From positions 62,001-126,000 of IMG/VR virus record IMGVR_UViG_3300028384_000991: DNA of 64,000 bases. One strand, given 5' to 3'. Below, one piece after another: positions 48,803 to 56,821 of the stretch (the first letter of the stretch is position 1; every line of letters starts with the position of its first letter). The translations under genes were made by a program, and so were the position numbers. Under the pieces are notes generated by a model, which saw only the letters and a program-made list of their open reading frames with translations, was not told the DNA's origin and ran no database searches. Origin of the DNA: a virus.

Positions 48803-51055
48803 CTACGCTGTAACAGTTTCTGCTTGTTTGGTTGCAATAAGTTTGATCTTATTATCTTCAGTAGCAATATGTAAATGACCGCCGTTTTTAAGTTCACCAA
48901 ACAACAATATCTTACTTAGATCACGTTTGATTTCTTTGTCAATTGTACGCTGTAAAGGTCTTGCACCCATCTTTTTGTCAAAGCCAACATCTACAAGATA
49001 GTCAATAGTTTCATCTGTAATATCAACTGTAACATTCTTTTCCGTAAGCATATCACGTAACTCTACAAGGAACTTACCAACAATCTTAATCATTGTGTTC
49101 TTTTCAAGTTTGCCAAATGCAATTACACCGTCAAGTCTATTACGGAATTCTGGTGCAAAGAATTTTTTAAGTTCAGTATCTTCATACTCTACTTCAAGAT
49201 CTTCATTGAAGCCGATGGCGTTTTTCTCTGCTTGTTCTGCACCTAAGTTTGTTGTTAGGATTAGTACAGCATTCTTCGCATCGGCTTCTTTCCCGTTGCT
49301 TCCGGTAACTTTTCCGTTATCCATTAATTGTAAAAGGATCTGCGATACGTCTGGATGTGCTTTTTCAACCTCATCAAGTAGTAATACACAGTTCGGATGC
49401 TCTTGCAATTTTGTAATCAATAAGCCTGCATTGTCCTCAAAGCCTACATAGCCTGGAGGTGAACCGATAAGTTTAGCAACTGAATGCTTCTCTTGATATT
49501 CACTCATATCAAAACGCACAAGTTCTACACTTAGTTCATTTGCTAACTGTTTTGCTGTTTCTGTTTTACCAACGCCTGTTGGACCCATAAACACAAAACT
49601 ACCTACAGGTTTGTTATCAGGCTTTAATCCTGCTTGTGCAACAAGAATTTTCTCTACAATTTCGTCAATTGCTTTATCTTGTCCATACACTTGCTTCTTA
49701 AGGTTGTCTTCAAGGTGTGCAAGGTTACTTGATTCTTTTTGTGATACCTGTTCTGGTGGAAGTTTAATTGCTTTTGCAAGTTCAAATTCAATTTCTTCTT
49801 TGCCTACAACTTTGTCACCTTCAACTGTTTTTAGATTAAATCTTGAACAAGCAAGATCAATTAAGTCGATCGCTTTATCAGGTAGTTTTTTATCAGCCAT
49901 ATACTTAACACTGAGTTTAATAGCAGTATCAATACCTTCTTCTGTAATCGTTGTAGTATGATAATCTTCGTAGTATTTTTTAATACCTTGTAGAATAGAC
50001 TTTGTCGTTGCTTTATCTGGTTCGCTTACACTAATACGTTGGAAACGTCTCATTAACGCACGATCTTTTTCAAAGTACTTGCGATATTCTTCCCAAGTAG
50101 TTGAAGCAACAACTTTGATATCACCTTTACCAAGAGCAGGCTTTAGCATATTAGCAAGATCATTTGCTCCACCACTGCCTCCTGCGGCACCTGCACCGTT
50201 CATCATATGTGCTTCGTCGATGAATACAATAGTTTTGCCTTGCTTTTTAATAGCATTCATTACAAGTTTAAAACGTTCTTCAAAGTCACCTCTGTACTTT
50301 GATCCTGCCAACATTGCACTAATGTCAAGATTGTAAACTTTATATTCCTGTAAGAATTCAGGGACTGCTTTATTAACAATATTATATGCAAGTCCTTCTG
50401 CAATAGCAGTTTTACCTACACCAGGATCGCCAACAAGCAATACATTGTTCTTTGCTCTACGTCCTAAAGAAAGTGCAATACTTTCAAGTTCTTCTGTGCG
50501 ACCAATTACTGGATCAATTTTACTTTTTTCTACTTCTTTGTTTAGATCTTTTGAAAATTCACGTAGTGCTTTCTGTTCTACAGTACGCATTTCTTCATCT
50601 TCGTAAACTGCTTCTAACTCGTTGTTTAGATAATCAGCAAACTGTTCTTTTGTTAATCCGGACTTTTGAATATGATAATATGACCAAGACTTTTTCTCAT
50701 TCATAATACTTAAAAACACATCTGTGATTTCAATATGGTGTCTACCACTAAACAGTACTTGTGTAAATGCTCTATTTAAAACACGTTCAACTGTTGCAGT
50801 CTTTTTAGGTTTAAATTTCTTAGTGTTCTCTGCAGGAAGTGTAATATCTTCTAAATCTTTTTTAAGATAGTTTTCGATATTCTTTTTGATAAACTCTGGA
50901 TCAGCACCAGCACCTTCAACAATTTTAGAAAACTTTTCACTGCACAGCATAGCAAATAGTAAATGCTCAAGGGTCACGTACTCGTGATTCAGTTTCTTTG
51001 CATCACTTACTGACTTGTCAAATACTGCTTGTAAATCGTCGCTTGGTTCAACCAT
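48803..51055 (-). CDS. clpA: ClpA-like AAA+ unfoldase with ClpP-docking loop
   Basis: This 750-residue double-AAA+ unfoldase has an N-terminal substrate domain, D1 Walker A GDPGVGKTAIAEGL with Walker B IVFIDEAHMM, and D2 Walker A GPTGVGKTETAKQL with Walker B VLLLDEVEKAH. Full length matches bacterial ClpA (758). The Ile-Gly-Phe at 614-616 is where ClpA/ClpX keep the loop that docks to ClpP, so it may use host ClpP to degrade targets. It overlaps the deformylase by 8 nt in a DnaJ-PDF-ClpA operon. Confidence 0.9.
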   Translation of the reverse strand: MVEPSDDLQAVFDKSVSDAKKLNHEYVTLEHLLFAMLCSEKFSKIVEGAGADPEFIKKNIENYLKKDLEDITLPAENTKKFKPKKTATVERVLNRAFTQVLFSGRHHIEITDVFLSIMNEKKSWSYYHIQKSGLTKEQFADYLNNELEAVYEDEEMRTVEQKALREFSKDLNKEVEKSKIDPVIGRTEELESIALSLGRRAKNNVLLVGDPGVGKTAIAEGLAYNIVNKAVPEFLQEYKVYNLDISAMLAGSKYRGDFEERFKLVMNAIKKQGKTIVFIDEAHMMNGAGAAGGSGGANDLANMLKPALGKGDIKVVASTTWEEYRKYFEKDRALMRRFQRISVSEPDKATTKSILQGIKKYYEDYHTTTITEEGIDTAIKLSVKYMADKKLPDKAIDLIDLACSRFNLKTVEGDKVVGKEEIEFELAKAIKLPPEQVSQKESSNLAHLEDNLKKQVYGQDKAIDEIVEKILVAQAGLKPDNKPVGSFVFMGPTGVGKTETAKQLANELSVELVRFDMSEYQEKHSVAKLIGSPPGYVGFEDNAGLLITKLQEHPNCVLLLDEVEKAHPDVSQILLQLMDNGKVTGSNGKEADAKNAVLILTTNLGAEQAEKNAIGFNEDLEVEYEDTELKKFFAPEFRNRLDGVIAFGKLEKNTMIKIVGKFLVELRDMLTEKNVTVDITDETIDYLVDVGFDKKMGARPLQRTIDKEIKRDLSKILLFGELKNGGHLHIATEDNKIKLIATKQAETVTA

Positions 51056-51575
51056 ATGTAATCATTCCTTTAATTTTTTTAAAATACTTTTGTTGTTTTT
51101 TCTTAGCCATATCTAATTTCATTTTACTTACACGATCAATATAATTGATTCCGTACAAGTGATCAAATTCGTGTTGGAATATTCTTGCATTCCATCCTTT
51201 AAACTCTATTTTACACTCTTTTCCGCTACTGTCAAGAAACTTTGCTACCAAAGCCTCTGCACGTTTTACCTTAAAGAACAATCCTGGAAAACTTAAACAA
51301 CCTTCTTCGCCTAAGACTGTTTGTTCTGATACTGCTTCTATTCTTGGATTGATAACAGCAAATGATTGTCCGTCTTTATAACCTTCCAAATCCTTTGGTT
51401 CCATTACAAAGATTTGTGCATCTAAGTCAACCTGATTGGCACTAAGACCTACACCATGTTCTTTGTTCATGATTTCGATCATTTGTTTTTCAATGTCTTT
51501 TGCGTCTAACTTATTAAAGTCAAATTCTTGCACTTGCTTTAATAAAGATGGATGCGGATGATAAACTAATTTCAT
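51048..51575 (-). CDS. def: Peptide deformylase
   Basis: This 175-residue enzyme has all three motifs: GVGLSANQ (41-48), EGCLSFPG with Cys93, and QHEFDH with His135, Glu136 and His139. The metal site is intact. It deformylates new polypeptides; marine phages often carry it, perhaps to speed maturation of phage proteins during takeover. The length equals bacterial homologues. It is coupled to DnaJ and ClpA by overlaps. Confidence 0.93.
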   Translation of the reverse strand: MKLVYHPHPSLLKQVQEFDFNKLDAKDIEKQMIEIMNKEHGVGLSANQVDLDAQIFVMEPKDLEGYKDGQSFAVINPRIEAVSEQTVLGEEGCLSFPGLFFKVKRAEALVAKFLDSSGKECKIEFKGWNARIFQHEFDHLYGINYIDRVSKMKLDMAKKKQQKYFKKIKGMITYG

Positions 51576-52417
51576 TCCTTAATCTTTCTTATTAAATCGT
51601 ATTGTTCTTCGGTTAAATTTTTTGGAATAACGCCGTTTACTTTTAGGTAAACATTTCCGGAAGCGCCTGAGTTGTAGTCTGGTAAGCCTTGACCGTGTAT
51701 GCTTAGAACTGTGCCTGGTTGTGTGCCTCTTGGTACATTAATACTTATAGTCTTACCTGACGGTAAAGTAAGATTTGTGGTAGTACCAAGTATCATTTCA
51801 AAAATATCTATTTTGGTAACAGCGTGTAAATTAACTCCGTCTACATCAAAGTCTGGATGCCTTAGTATTCTTACTTTTACATTTAGGTTTCCTCTTGGAA
51901 CTCCTGGTATACTATCGTCACCTAAGCCGCCATAACGTATTGTATCTCCGTGTTTTGCTCCTTTTGGTATATCAATATTAACAGTTTGTTCTTGACCACT
52001 GTTTGTTCTAAAAGTAGCAATAACACCTTTGCCTGTATACACTTCACCTACTGTAATATCACAAGCAATAGTAATGTCTCTGTTCTGTTGTGGACGTCTT
52101 TGCTGTTGAAAGCCTCGACCAAAAAATGTACCAAACAAATCATTCATGTCACCGTTGAATTCAAATCCTCCAGGACCAAAACCGCCAAAGCCTTGTTGCT
52201 GATAGCCTGCTTGTTGTGGATCAGCAGTGCCATATTGATCGTACATTGCTTTCTTTTGTGGATCTGTTAGTGTTTGATATGCTTCATTAAGTTGGGTAAA
52301 CTTCTTATGGTCACCACCCTTGTCAGGATGATGCTTTGCCGCCAATTTGCGGAATGCAGTCTTAATATCTTTTTCGGAAGCGTTACGAGAAACGCCTAAC
52401 AAATCGTAATAATCCAT
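51572..52417 (-). CDS. DnaJ-type (class II) co-chaperone
   Basis: The protein (281 residues) starts with the J-domain (YYDLLGVSRNASEKDIKTAF) and the HPD tripeptide at 30-32, then a Gly/Phe-rich linker (QQQGFGGFGPGGF), then C-terminal beta domains (VTVGEVYTGKGVI-like strand; GTQPGTVLSIHGQGLP). No zinc cysteine repeats are present, so it is CbpA-like. It would stimulate host DnaK. The mRNA should begin at the ATG, and the operon continues into peptide deformylase and ClpA. Confidence 0.92.
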   Translation of the reverse strand: MDYYDLLGVSRNASEKDIKTAFRKLAAKHHPDKGGDHKKFTQLNEAYQTLTDPQKKAMYDQYGTADPQQAGYQQQGFGGFGPGGFEFNGDMNDLFGTFFGRGFQQQRRPQQNRDITIACDITVGEVYTGKGVIATFRTNSGQEQTVNIDIPKGAKHGDTIRYGGLGDDSIPGVPRGNLNVKVRILRHPDFDVDGVNLHAVTKIDIFEMILGTTTNLTLPSGKTISINVPRGTQPGTVLSIHGQGLPDYNSGASGNVYLKVNGVIPKNLTEEQYDLIRKIKE

Positions 52418-52423
52418 AGCAGT

Positions 52424-52452
52424 ATTATATACTTATGTTAGGCGTTTGTCAA
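52424..52452 (-). promoter_or_regulatory. Sigma70-type early promoter, start at ATG of dnaJ
   Basis: Minus strand TTGACA (52447-52452), a 17-nt spacer and TATAAT (52424-52429). The A of the ATG at 52417 lies 7 nt from the last base of the -10. Confidence 0.88.
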
Positions 52453-52455
52453 TGA

Positions 52456-52752
52456 TTATTTGTCTGACTTCTTAGATGTACCTGTGTACAAACCAAACCA
52501 TGCCGCACCAGCACCAACTACAATACTAACCAAACCTGATTGTTCCATTGTAGGATTTGGAAGAGCCATATACCAAATTACTACTTTATAAAGTAAAAAG
52601 ATATATGTTGAAATAAAAATTCTTGGAAAAATTCTCCAACTGTCTACTGCTTTAGCCAAATGGATTAACCACTGATATTTGTTTTGTGAACTGTCAGTAG
52701 TTGAAGTATCAACTTCTAAATCAATTTGAACTGTCTTCTTTACGTCTGCCAT
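52456..52752 (-). CDS. Two-span membrane protein, holin candidate
   Basis: This 98-residue protein has an acidic, Ser/Thr-rich N-terminus, a first span (FPRIFISTYIFLLYKVVIWY) and a second (SGLVSIVVGAGAAWFGLYTG), then a short charged tail. Together with the neighbouring spanin and endolysin genes this fits a class II holin. No holin has been demonstrated. It is coupled to the 93-residue gene by a single-base overlap. Confidence 0.6.
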   Translation of the reverse strand: MADVKKTVQIDLEVDTSTTDSSQNKYQWLIHLAKAVDSWRIFPRIFISTYIFLLYKVVIWYMALPNPTMEQSGLVSIVVGAGAAWFGLYTGTSKKSDK

Positions 52753-53033
52753 TATTTTTTACCCTCTAATTTCTTAATTCGAGATTCTAACTCGTCTATC
52801 TTTTGGGTTACATGAGGATATTTTGTACGCCAAGCATTTGGATCATTTTGAAACCAAGTCCAGCCCCAACGTATTGCAAGATATTCAAGAAAAGCATCAA
52901 ACTTTCTTACTGCCCACATTGCTATTTTTGTATCTTTAAACCAAAACAAAAATGCGGCACCAAATAAAGCACCGGCAATACCTGTGTAAATCCACAGTCT
53001 ATCAGTTGCCATTCTTTCAATCATTTCCCACAT
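52752..53033 (-). CDS. Membrane protein in the lysis cassette
   Basis: This 93-residue protein has one clear span (IYTGIAGALFGAAFLFWF) followed by an amphipathic region and a charged helical tail (YPHVTQKIDELESRIKKLEG). It could be a holin, antiholin or accessory lysis protein. Its own late promoter lies 26 bp upstream. The start follows a strong GAGGGAAG site. Confidence 0.62.
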   Translation of the reverse strand: MWEMIERMATDRLWIYTGIAGALFGAAFLFWFKDTKIAMWAVRKFDAFLEYLAIRWGWTWFQNDPNAWRTKYPHVTQKIDELESRIKKLEGKK

Positions 53034-53058
53034 ATAAACTTCCCTCTCTTTATATGTG

Positions 53059-53066
53059 TATTTATT
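53059..53066 (-). promoter_or_regulatory. T4-like late promoter in the lysis cassette
   Basis: AATAAATA (then C) on the minus strand, 26 bp before the ATG at 53033. It overlaps the stop codon of the small lipoprotein gene. Confidence 0.65.
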
Positions 53067-53250
53067 AAAAAGAACAGGCTACTTCGCCTTTGGTAACTAC
53101 ATTATCGCGTTCTATTTTAAGGTCTTTGGGGAGATTTTTGACTTCTACTGAAGGTTTAACAGAACAATTTTTAGTTGCAGGTGTACAACTACTTATTGTC
53201 AGTGTTAGTAGTATCAGTATCGCCTTCGTAGTATTCTTTATAAGCATCAA
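53065..53250 (-). CDS. Small lipoprotein, outer-membrane spanin (Rz1-like) candidate
   Basis: This 61-residue protein has a hydrophobic leader ending in a lipobox, LTISSC, and a short mature part rich in Lys/Val/Pro with two more cysteines. It lies nested out of frame over the 3' end of the larger lipoprotein gene (62-bp overlap), as Rz1 genes lie inside Rz genes. It may be anchored in the outer membrane and pair with the coiled-coil inner protein. Confidence 0.65.
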   Translation of the reverse strand: MMLIKNTTKAILILLTLTISSCTPATKNCSVKPSVEVKNLPKDLKIERDNVVTKGEVACSF

Positions 53251-53569
53251 TCACCTTTTGTTGCTTGATCATATAAGCACGTATTTGGGCGAAATTCTTT
53301 GATAGTAGTTCGTAGTCTTCGTCGCTTAAACCAAACAACACAGGATCTTTGCCTTGCTCTTTCATTTTAGCAAAAACTTCTTCTGCATTTTCACTGTTAA
53401 TAATTACCCATTTAATTTTTTCCATCTTAGCCGCTTCAGTCTGTGGTAAATTTAAGGGTGCTCTTTCTACTTCTGTTTTAAAGATATCAAGTTTGCTCAC
53501 AGTTGAACAACCTGATAAAACTACTGCTAACAGTGATACTAAAAAAATATTTTTAATTGTATGGTACAT
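53189..53569 (-). CDS. Lipoprotein of the lysis cassette
   Basis: This 126-residue protein has a signal sequence with lipobox VLSGC (LLAVVLSGCSTVSKLD). The mature part is helical, acidic and basic mixed (AAKMEKIKWVIINSENAEEVFAKMKE; MIKQQKVIDAYKEYYEG). It lies between the Rz-like gene (17-nt overlap) and the small lipoprotein. It may be the outer-membrane half of the spanin or a second one. Confidence 0.6.
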   Translation of the reverse strand: MYHTIKNIFLVSLLAVVLSGCSTVSKLDIFKTEVERAPLNLPQTEAAKMEKIKWVIINSENAEEVFAKMKEQGKDPVLFGLSDEDYELLSKNFAQIRAYMIKQQKVIDAYKEYYEGDTDTTNTDNK

Positions 53570-54041
53570 AATTCGGATTCGCTATACTTGGACATTCAGA
53601 ATTGATTTCTGATTTCTTAGTAGCGTTCTTTTCCTTTTCTGTTAATGGCGCACCCATAGCAATTTCTGCACAACGCATTGCTTTATTAGATGCATTATTA
53701 ATAACACGTTCTACTGCACGATCTTTTTCAATAGCAAGTTTGCCGATATCTCTAACTTCGCCTTTGCCATTGATTTTGTTAAAACGTTCGTCAAGTGCCG
53801 CAAATTCTTTACGTAGTGTTTTGTTTGTTTCTTCGAGTTCTTTGTTTAGTTCAAGAATAGCAGTAAAGTCTTTTCGCTGTTGTTCAATAACTGCTTGTTG
53901 CTCTGATACGCTGTCTAACAGTTTTGCATTGTTTGCTTCACTAACAGCAAGGTCGCTTTTAAGTGTTTTCACATACATGAAACCACCGCCGGCACCTGCC
54001 ATCATAATTAACACCATTGCTATTTTGATTGATCCAAACAT
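53553..54041 (-). CDS. Inner-membrane coiled-coil protein, i-spanin (Rz-like) candidate
   Basis: This 162-residue protein has an N-terminal span (IKIAMVLIMMAGAGGGFMYV) and then a long coiled coil (VSEQQAVIEQQRKDFTAILE; LEETNKTLRKEFAALDERFN) and a Cys-containing tail. This is the Rz layout. With the lipoproteins downstream it would bridge the envelope after endolysin action. It starts 1 bp after a small upstream ORF ends. Confidence 0.68.
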   Translation of the reverse strand: MFGSIKIAMVLIMMAGAGGGFMYVKTLKSDLAVSEANNAKLLDSVSEQQAVIEQQRKDFTAILELNKELEETNKTLRKEFAALDERFNKINGKGEVRDIGKLAIEKDRAVERVINNASNKAMRCAEIAMGAPLTEKEKNATKKSEINSECPSIANPNYVPYN

Positions 54042-54203
54042 TTATCTTCCTTGTTTGCAGACTTCAATGGTTACAGTCTTGCCATCTCCGTCTTGCATAT
54101 CTTTGAAAAGAGGTCCTTCGTGATATTCGTGTCCGCAGTTTTTACAACTTACTCTGCCATTGCTATGGCGCTGTCTTTCACTGCATTTACTCTGTTTGTC
54201 CAT
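54042..54203 (-). CDS. Possible small zinc-knuckle protein overlapping the endolysin gene
   Basis: A 53-codon open frame begins at ATG 54203 inside the 3' end of the endolysin gene (a different frame) and ends 1 bp before the Rz-like gene. Its second half (GRVSCKNCGHEYHEG, then VTIEVCKQG) has a Cys-x2-Cys-Gly-His-x2-His set and fills the only gap in the cassette. The first 17 codons over the endolysin look arbitrary, so the true start is uncertain. Confidence 0.45.
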   Translation of the reverse strand: MDKQSKCSERQRHSNGRVSCKNCGHEYHEGPLFKDMQDGDGKTVTIEVCKQGR

Positions 54204-54676
54204 CCTGTTCCAAACGTTTTAAATGTTTTAAGTGACTCATAAAACTCTTGACGTTTTGCACTGTAGTCGTTAATTGCTTGATTAATTCCTACTGCTTCTA
54301 CATAACCATTTACTTTTGCAATAGTGTTTGGTCCAATCCAACCGTCAATTTTTGTACCAACCATAATCTGTAAGATCTTTGTTGCTCTATGACGTCCGCT
54401 ATTTACGCACATATCAAATACTGCTAAATCTAAACCTGCTGGCAAGTCATCTCCTAAGATGCCATTCCAATAATTTTTCTTATAGATTGGAGTTACATCT
54501 TTTTCTGTAAGACTTTGAATTACTTCTTTAGTTACTACTTTACCCATCCAATCTTCGTATGTTTGTCTTGTGATGCCCATGTTAGTAGCACCACCTGGAT
54601 CGCTTGGATGATCAACGTATCCACCTTCGTGCTCAAGCACAATCGCTAAACAATTTCTAAAATTATCTGTTGCCAT
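54149..54676 (-). CDS. Endolysin, GH108 family
   Basis: This 175-residue lysozyme has an N-terminal catalytic helix VLEHEGGYVDHPSDPGGATNMG with catalytic Glu17, and a C-terminal peptidoglycan-binding-type region (DMCVNSGRHRATKILQIMVG; IDGWIGPNTI). It has no signal peptide, so it needs the holin. The gene order endolysin, small zinc-like, Rz-like, lipoproteins, membrane proteins forms a full lysis cassette. Confidence 0.9.
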   Translation of the reverse strand: MATDNFRNCLAIVLEHEGGYVDHPSDPGGATNMGITRQTYEDWMGKVVTKEVIQSLTEKDVTPIYKKNYWNGILGDDLPAGLDLAVFDMCVNSGRHRATKILQIMVGTKIDGWIGPNTIAKVNGYVEAVGINQAINDYSAKRQEFYESLKTFKTFGTGWTNRVNAVKDSAIAMAE

Positions 54677-54678
54677 TT

Positions 54679-55389
54679 TTAACCTCTTTTCAATATTAAA
54701 CTGTAACCATTATTTTCAAGCACAAGTTTCTTACCATATTTTGTAATATTGTAATCACCTAAATATTTGCTCAAATAAATGACCTCAGCGAAACCATTAA
54801 TATCTAATGCTTCGTTGATATTTACCTCATCTGTTCGAACAAAATCAACAACTTTGAATGTAATTGGATCCATGAACGTGTTCTTTATTCTTAAAGTGTG
54901 TTCATTTAGCATATCTACTTCTTCAGCATAACTCTTGTTAAAGAAGTTTTTATAGTTATCCATGTTATTTTCATTTACTCGAATGTCGTATGCTTCCTTA
55001 TCAGTAGGAACTATTTCTGCCAAATTTGTTTCATTGCAATCATGACTTCTAAAACTCTTGTAGTATCTAAACTTCATACCGTCTAAGCCTGCAATTTTAG
55101 TAATGCCATCAACCATTTCATGTATTTGTGCAGGTGCATCTTTTGATCTTTCGATTTCAACAAACACTTTGTACATACCATCGCTTTGTTCGCCCGATGT
55201 TGCATCAGCATCTAACACAAATGGATAACCTTTTTCTAAAAAGTTTTCAAGGTCTTTTGCACTTCCTTCGTTTTTAGTTGAAAAACTAAGCACGACTATG
55301 TCGCTATCACTACCCATCTTAGATTTAAAAGAATCAATTTCGTAAATATGATCAACTAAGTCTTTAAGGTCGTCTTTTCTTAAACCCAT
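54679..55389 (-). CDS. Conserved phage protein, unknown function
   Basis: This 236-residue protein contains LSFSTKNEGSAKDLENFLEKGYPFVLDADA, a strand VFVEIERSKDAPAQ and the C-terminal YGKKLVLENNGYSLILK. No known domain is recognised. It sits between the lysis cassette and the 181-residue gene with a 1-bp overlap upstream; the late promoter upstream of that gene probably serves both. Confidence 0.6.
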   Translation of the reverse strand: MGLRKDDLKDLVDHIYEIDSFKSKMGSDSDIVVLSFSTKNEGSAKDLENFLEKGYPFVLDADATSGEQSDGMYKVFVEIERSKDAPAQIHEMVDGITKIAGLDGMKFRYYKSFRSHDCNETNLAEIVPTDKEAYDIRVNENNMDNYKNFFNKSYAEEVDMLNEHTLRIKNTFMDPITFKVVDFVRTDEVNINEALDINGFAEVIYLSKYLGDYNITKYGKKLVLENNGYSLILKRG

Positions 55390-55934
55390 TATACTGCTCC
55401 TTCTGGTGCTGGTGCTTCTGCTCCTGCTCCTACTCCTGCTTCAACACCTGCTTCTGCTGGTTGTGCTTCTGGAGTAGCATTTGGTTCAACACCTGCTTCA
55501 GTAGTAAGGTCTAACATTTCATTATAGCCACTGTAAATATCGACAATTAATTTTTTTGGCATCATAATTTCAACCACCCAAATTTCTTTACGATCTAATT
55601 TACCTTTTTTAGTACCTGGTCTAATATCGTCGGGTGATTTAATTTTTCTTGGAACTAAGATATGGTCTTTTTTGTATGTAACTTTACAGTCATAATCAAG
55701 TAGTCTTTTACCGCCCATTGGATCAGGCATTTTGTCTCTTGGCCACATAAATGAACAAATTACCCAGTGCCTTTTAATATTAGGTCCTGAAACAATTTCG
55801 CCATCTTCCCAATTATCGTACACATATAAATCCAGTTCATCAAGCACTCTTTCAAAGTCTTTTAGAACCGTAAATGCGGTATCGCTTTCGTATATACCTT
55901 GTACGTTTTTAATTACTTCTGCTACGTCTTTCAT
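55389..55934 (-). CDS. Conserved phage protein with Ala/Pro/Glu-rich tail
   Basis: I choose the ATG at 55934, 24 bp after the late promoter (181 residues); the ATG at 55946 would leave only 12 bp of leader. The N-terminal part is folded (DTAFTVLKDFERVLDELDLYVYDNWED; HILVPRKIKSPDDIRPGTKKG), and the last 40 residues are an Ala/Gly/Glu/Pro tail. No known function; it may interact with the virion or an enzyme. Confidence 0.6.
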   Translation of the reverse strand: MKDVAEVIKNVQGIYESDTAFTVLKDFERVLDELDLYVYDNWEDGEIVSGPNIKRHWVICSFMWPRDKMPDPMGGKRLLDYDCKVTYKKDHILVPRKIKSPDDIRPGTKKGKLDRKEIWVVEIMMPKKLIVDIYSGYNEMLDLTTEAGVEPNATPEAQPAEAGVEAGVGAGAEAPAPEGAV

Positions 55935-55957
55935 ATGAATATCCAATCTTATACACT

Positions 55958-55965
55958 TATTTATC
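55958..55965 (-). promoter_or_regulatory. T4-like late promoter
   Basis: GATAAATA (then A) on the minus strand, upstream of the 181-residue gene. The remaining DNA up to 56032 includes a plus-strand CTAAATAT (56011-56018) that may be a weak late box for PhoH. Confidence 0.68.
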
Positions 55966-56032
55966 CGGTTAGCATTTATAACAGTGTAGTTTTATCACGA
56001 GCAAACTTCACTAAATATTTGTGTAGGAGGCA

Positions 56033-56054
56033 CGTATAGTGTCAAAACTATACG
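56033..56054 (+). promoter_or_regulatory. Hairpin in the phoH upstream region
   Basis: An 8-bp perfect stem (CGTATAGT with ACTATACG) and a 6-nt loop lie 38 bp before the phoH ATG. A perfect AGGAGG at 56025-56030 precedes it, with a GTG at 56039 inside the stem opening an 11-codon frame (56039-56074). It might be a regulatory leader. Confidence 0.45.
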
Positions 56055-56092
56055 ATGCAGACTACTTGTTATAATCCATAAAGGAGGACTGC

Positions 56093-56821
56093 ATGGGTGC
56101 AAAAAGAAGTGCTCGTAAGAGCAAAAACTACAATAGCAATATTGTAGAATTCAACAACTTTCTTCCTCAGAAGAAAAAAGAAGTCAAAATTATTCCACGA
56201 AACATTAATCAAGAAACTTATATGCTTCAACTGTTAGACTCAAAGAAAGACATAGTCTTTGGCATTGGGCCGGCAGGAACAGGTAAAACTCTGTTGGCAG
56301 TACAAGTTGCGATTAAGCAGTTTAAGGAGGGAAAAGTCGACAAAATAATTGTTACAAGACCTGCTGTAAGTGCAGACGAAGATTTAGGTTTTTTACCTGG
56401 TACATTAGAACAAAAAATGGCACCATGGACGAGACCTATTTTTGATGTGCTTCAGGAGTACTTTTCAGCAAATGAAATCGAAGGCATGATTGCAGAGGGT
56501 GTAGTAGAGATTGCACCACTTGCATATATGCGTGGACGAACGTTTAAGCGTTCATATATCATTGCTGATGAAATGCAAAACGCAACTCAGAATCAAATGA
56601 AGATGTTATTAACAAGATTAGGTGAAGGATCAAAGATGGCTGTTACAGGCGATCTTGCTCAAGCGGATAGACTTAGAGATAACGGACTTATTGACTTCTG
56701 TAGACACTTAGATCAAAAAGGATCAGCAGAAAAGATTGACGTCGTTGAATTTGCAAAGGGAGATATTGAACGACACGATGCAGTCAAAGAAGTATTAGAA
56801 ATTTATGGAGATGTTGTTTAA
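56093..56821 (+). CDS. phoH: PhoH-like ATPase
   Basis: This 242-residue P-loop protein has Walker A GPAGTGKT (59-66), IIADEMQNATQNQMKMLLTR as Walker B and arginine region, and VTGDLAQAD. PhoH proteins are frequent in marine phages and occur in phosphate-starvation regulons; their enzymatic role is unclear. It is the only plus-strand gene between 14 kb and the right edge. GGAGG precedes the ATG. Its 3' end overlaps the convergent gene by 4 bp. Confidence 0.9.
   Translation: MGAKRSARKSKNYNSNIVEFNNFLPQKKKEVKIIPRNINQETYMLQLLDSKKDIVFGIGPAGTGKTLLAVQVAIKQFKEGKVDKIIVTRPAVSADEDLGFLPGTLEQKMAPWTRPIFDVLQEYFSANEIEGMIAEGVVEIAPLAYMRGRTFKRSYIIADEMQNATQNQMKMLLTRLGEGSKMAVTGDLAQADRLRDNGLIDFCRHLDQKGSAEKIDVVEFAKGDIERHDAVKEVLEIYGDVV

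Noticed and set aside
56070-56075. TATAAT upstream of phoH considered as a sigma70 promoter
   Set aside because: No -35-like hexamer lies 16-18 bp upstream; the hairpin occupies that position. It was left as part of the leader only.
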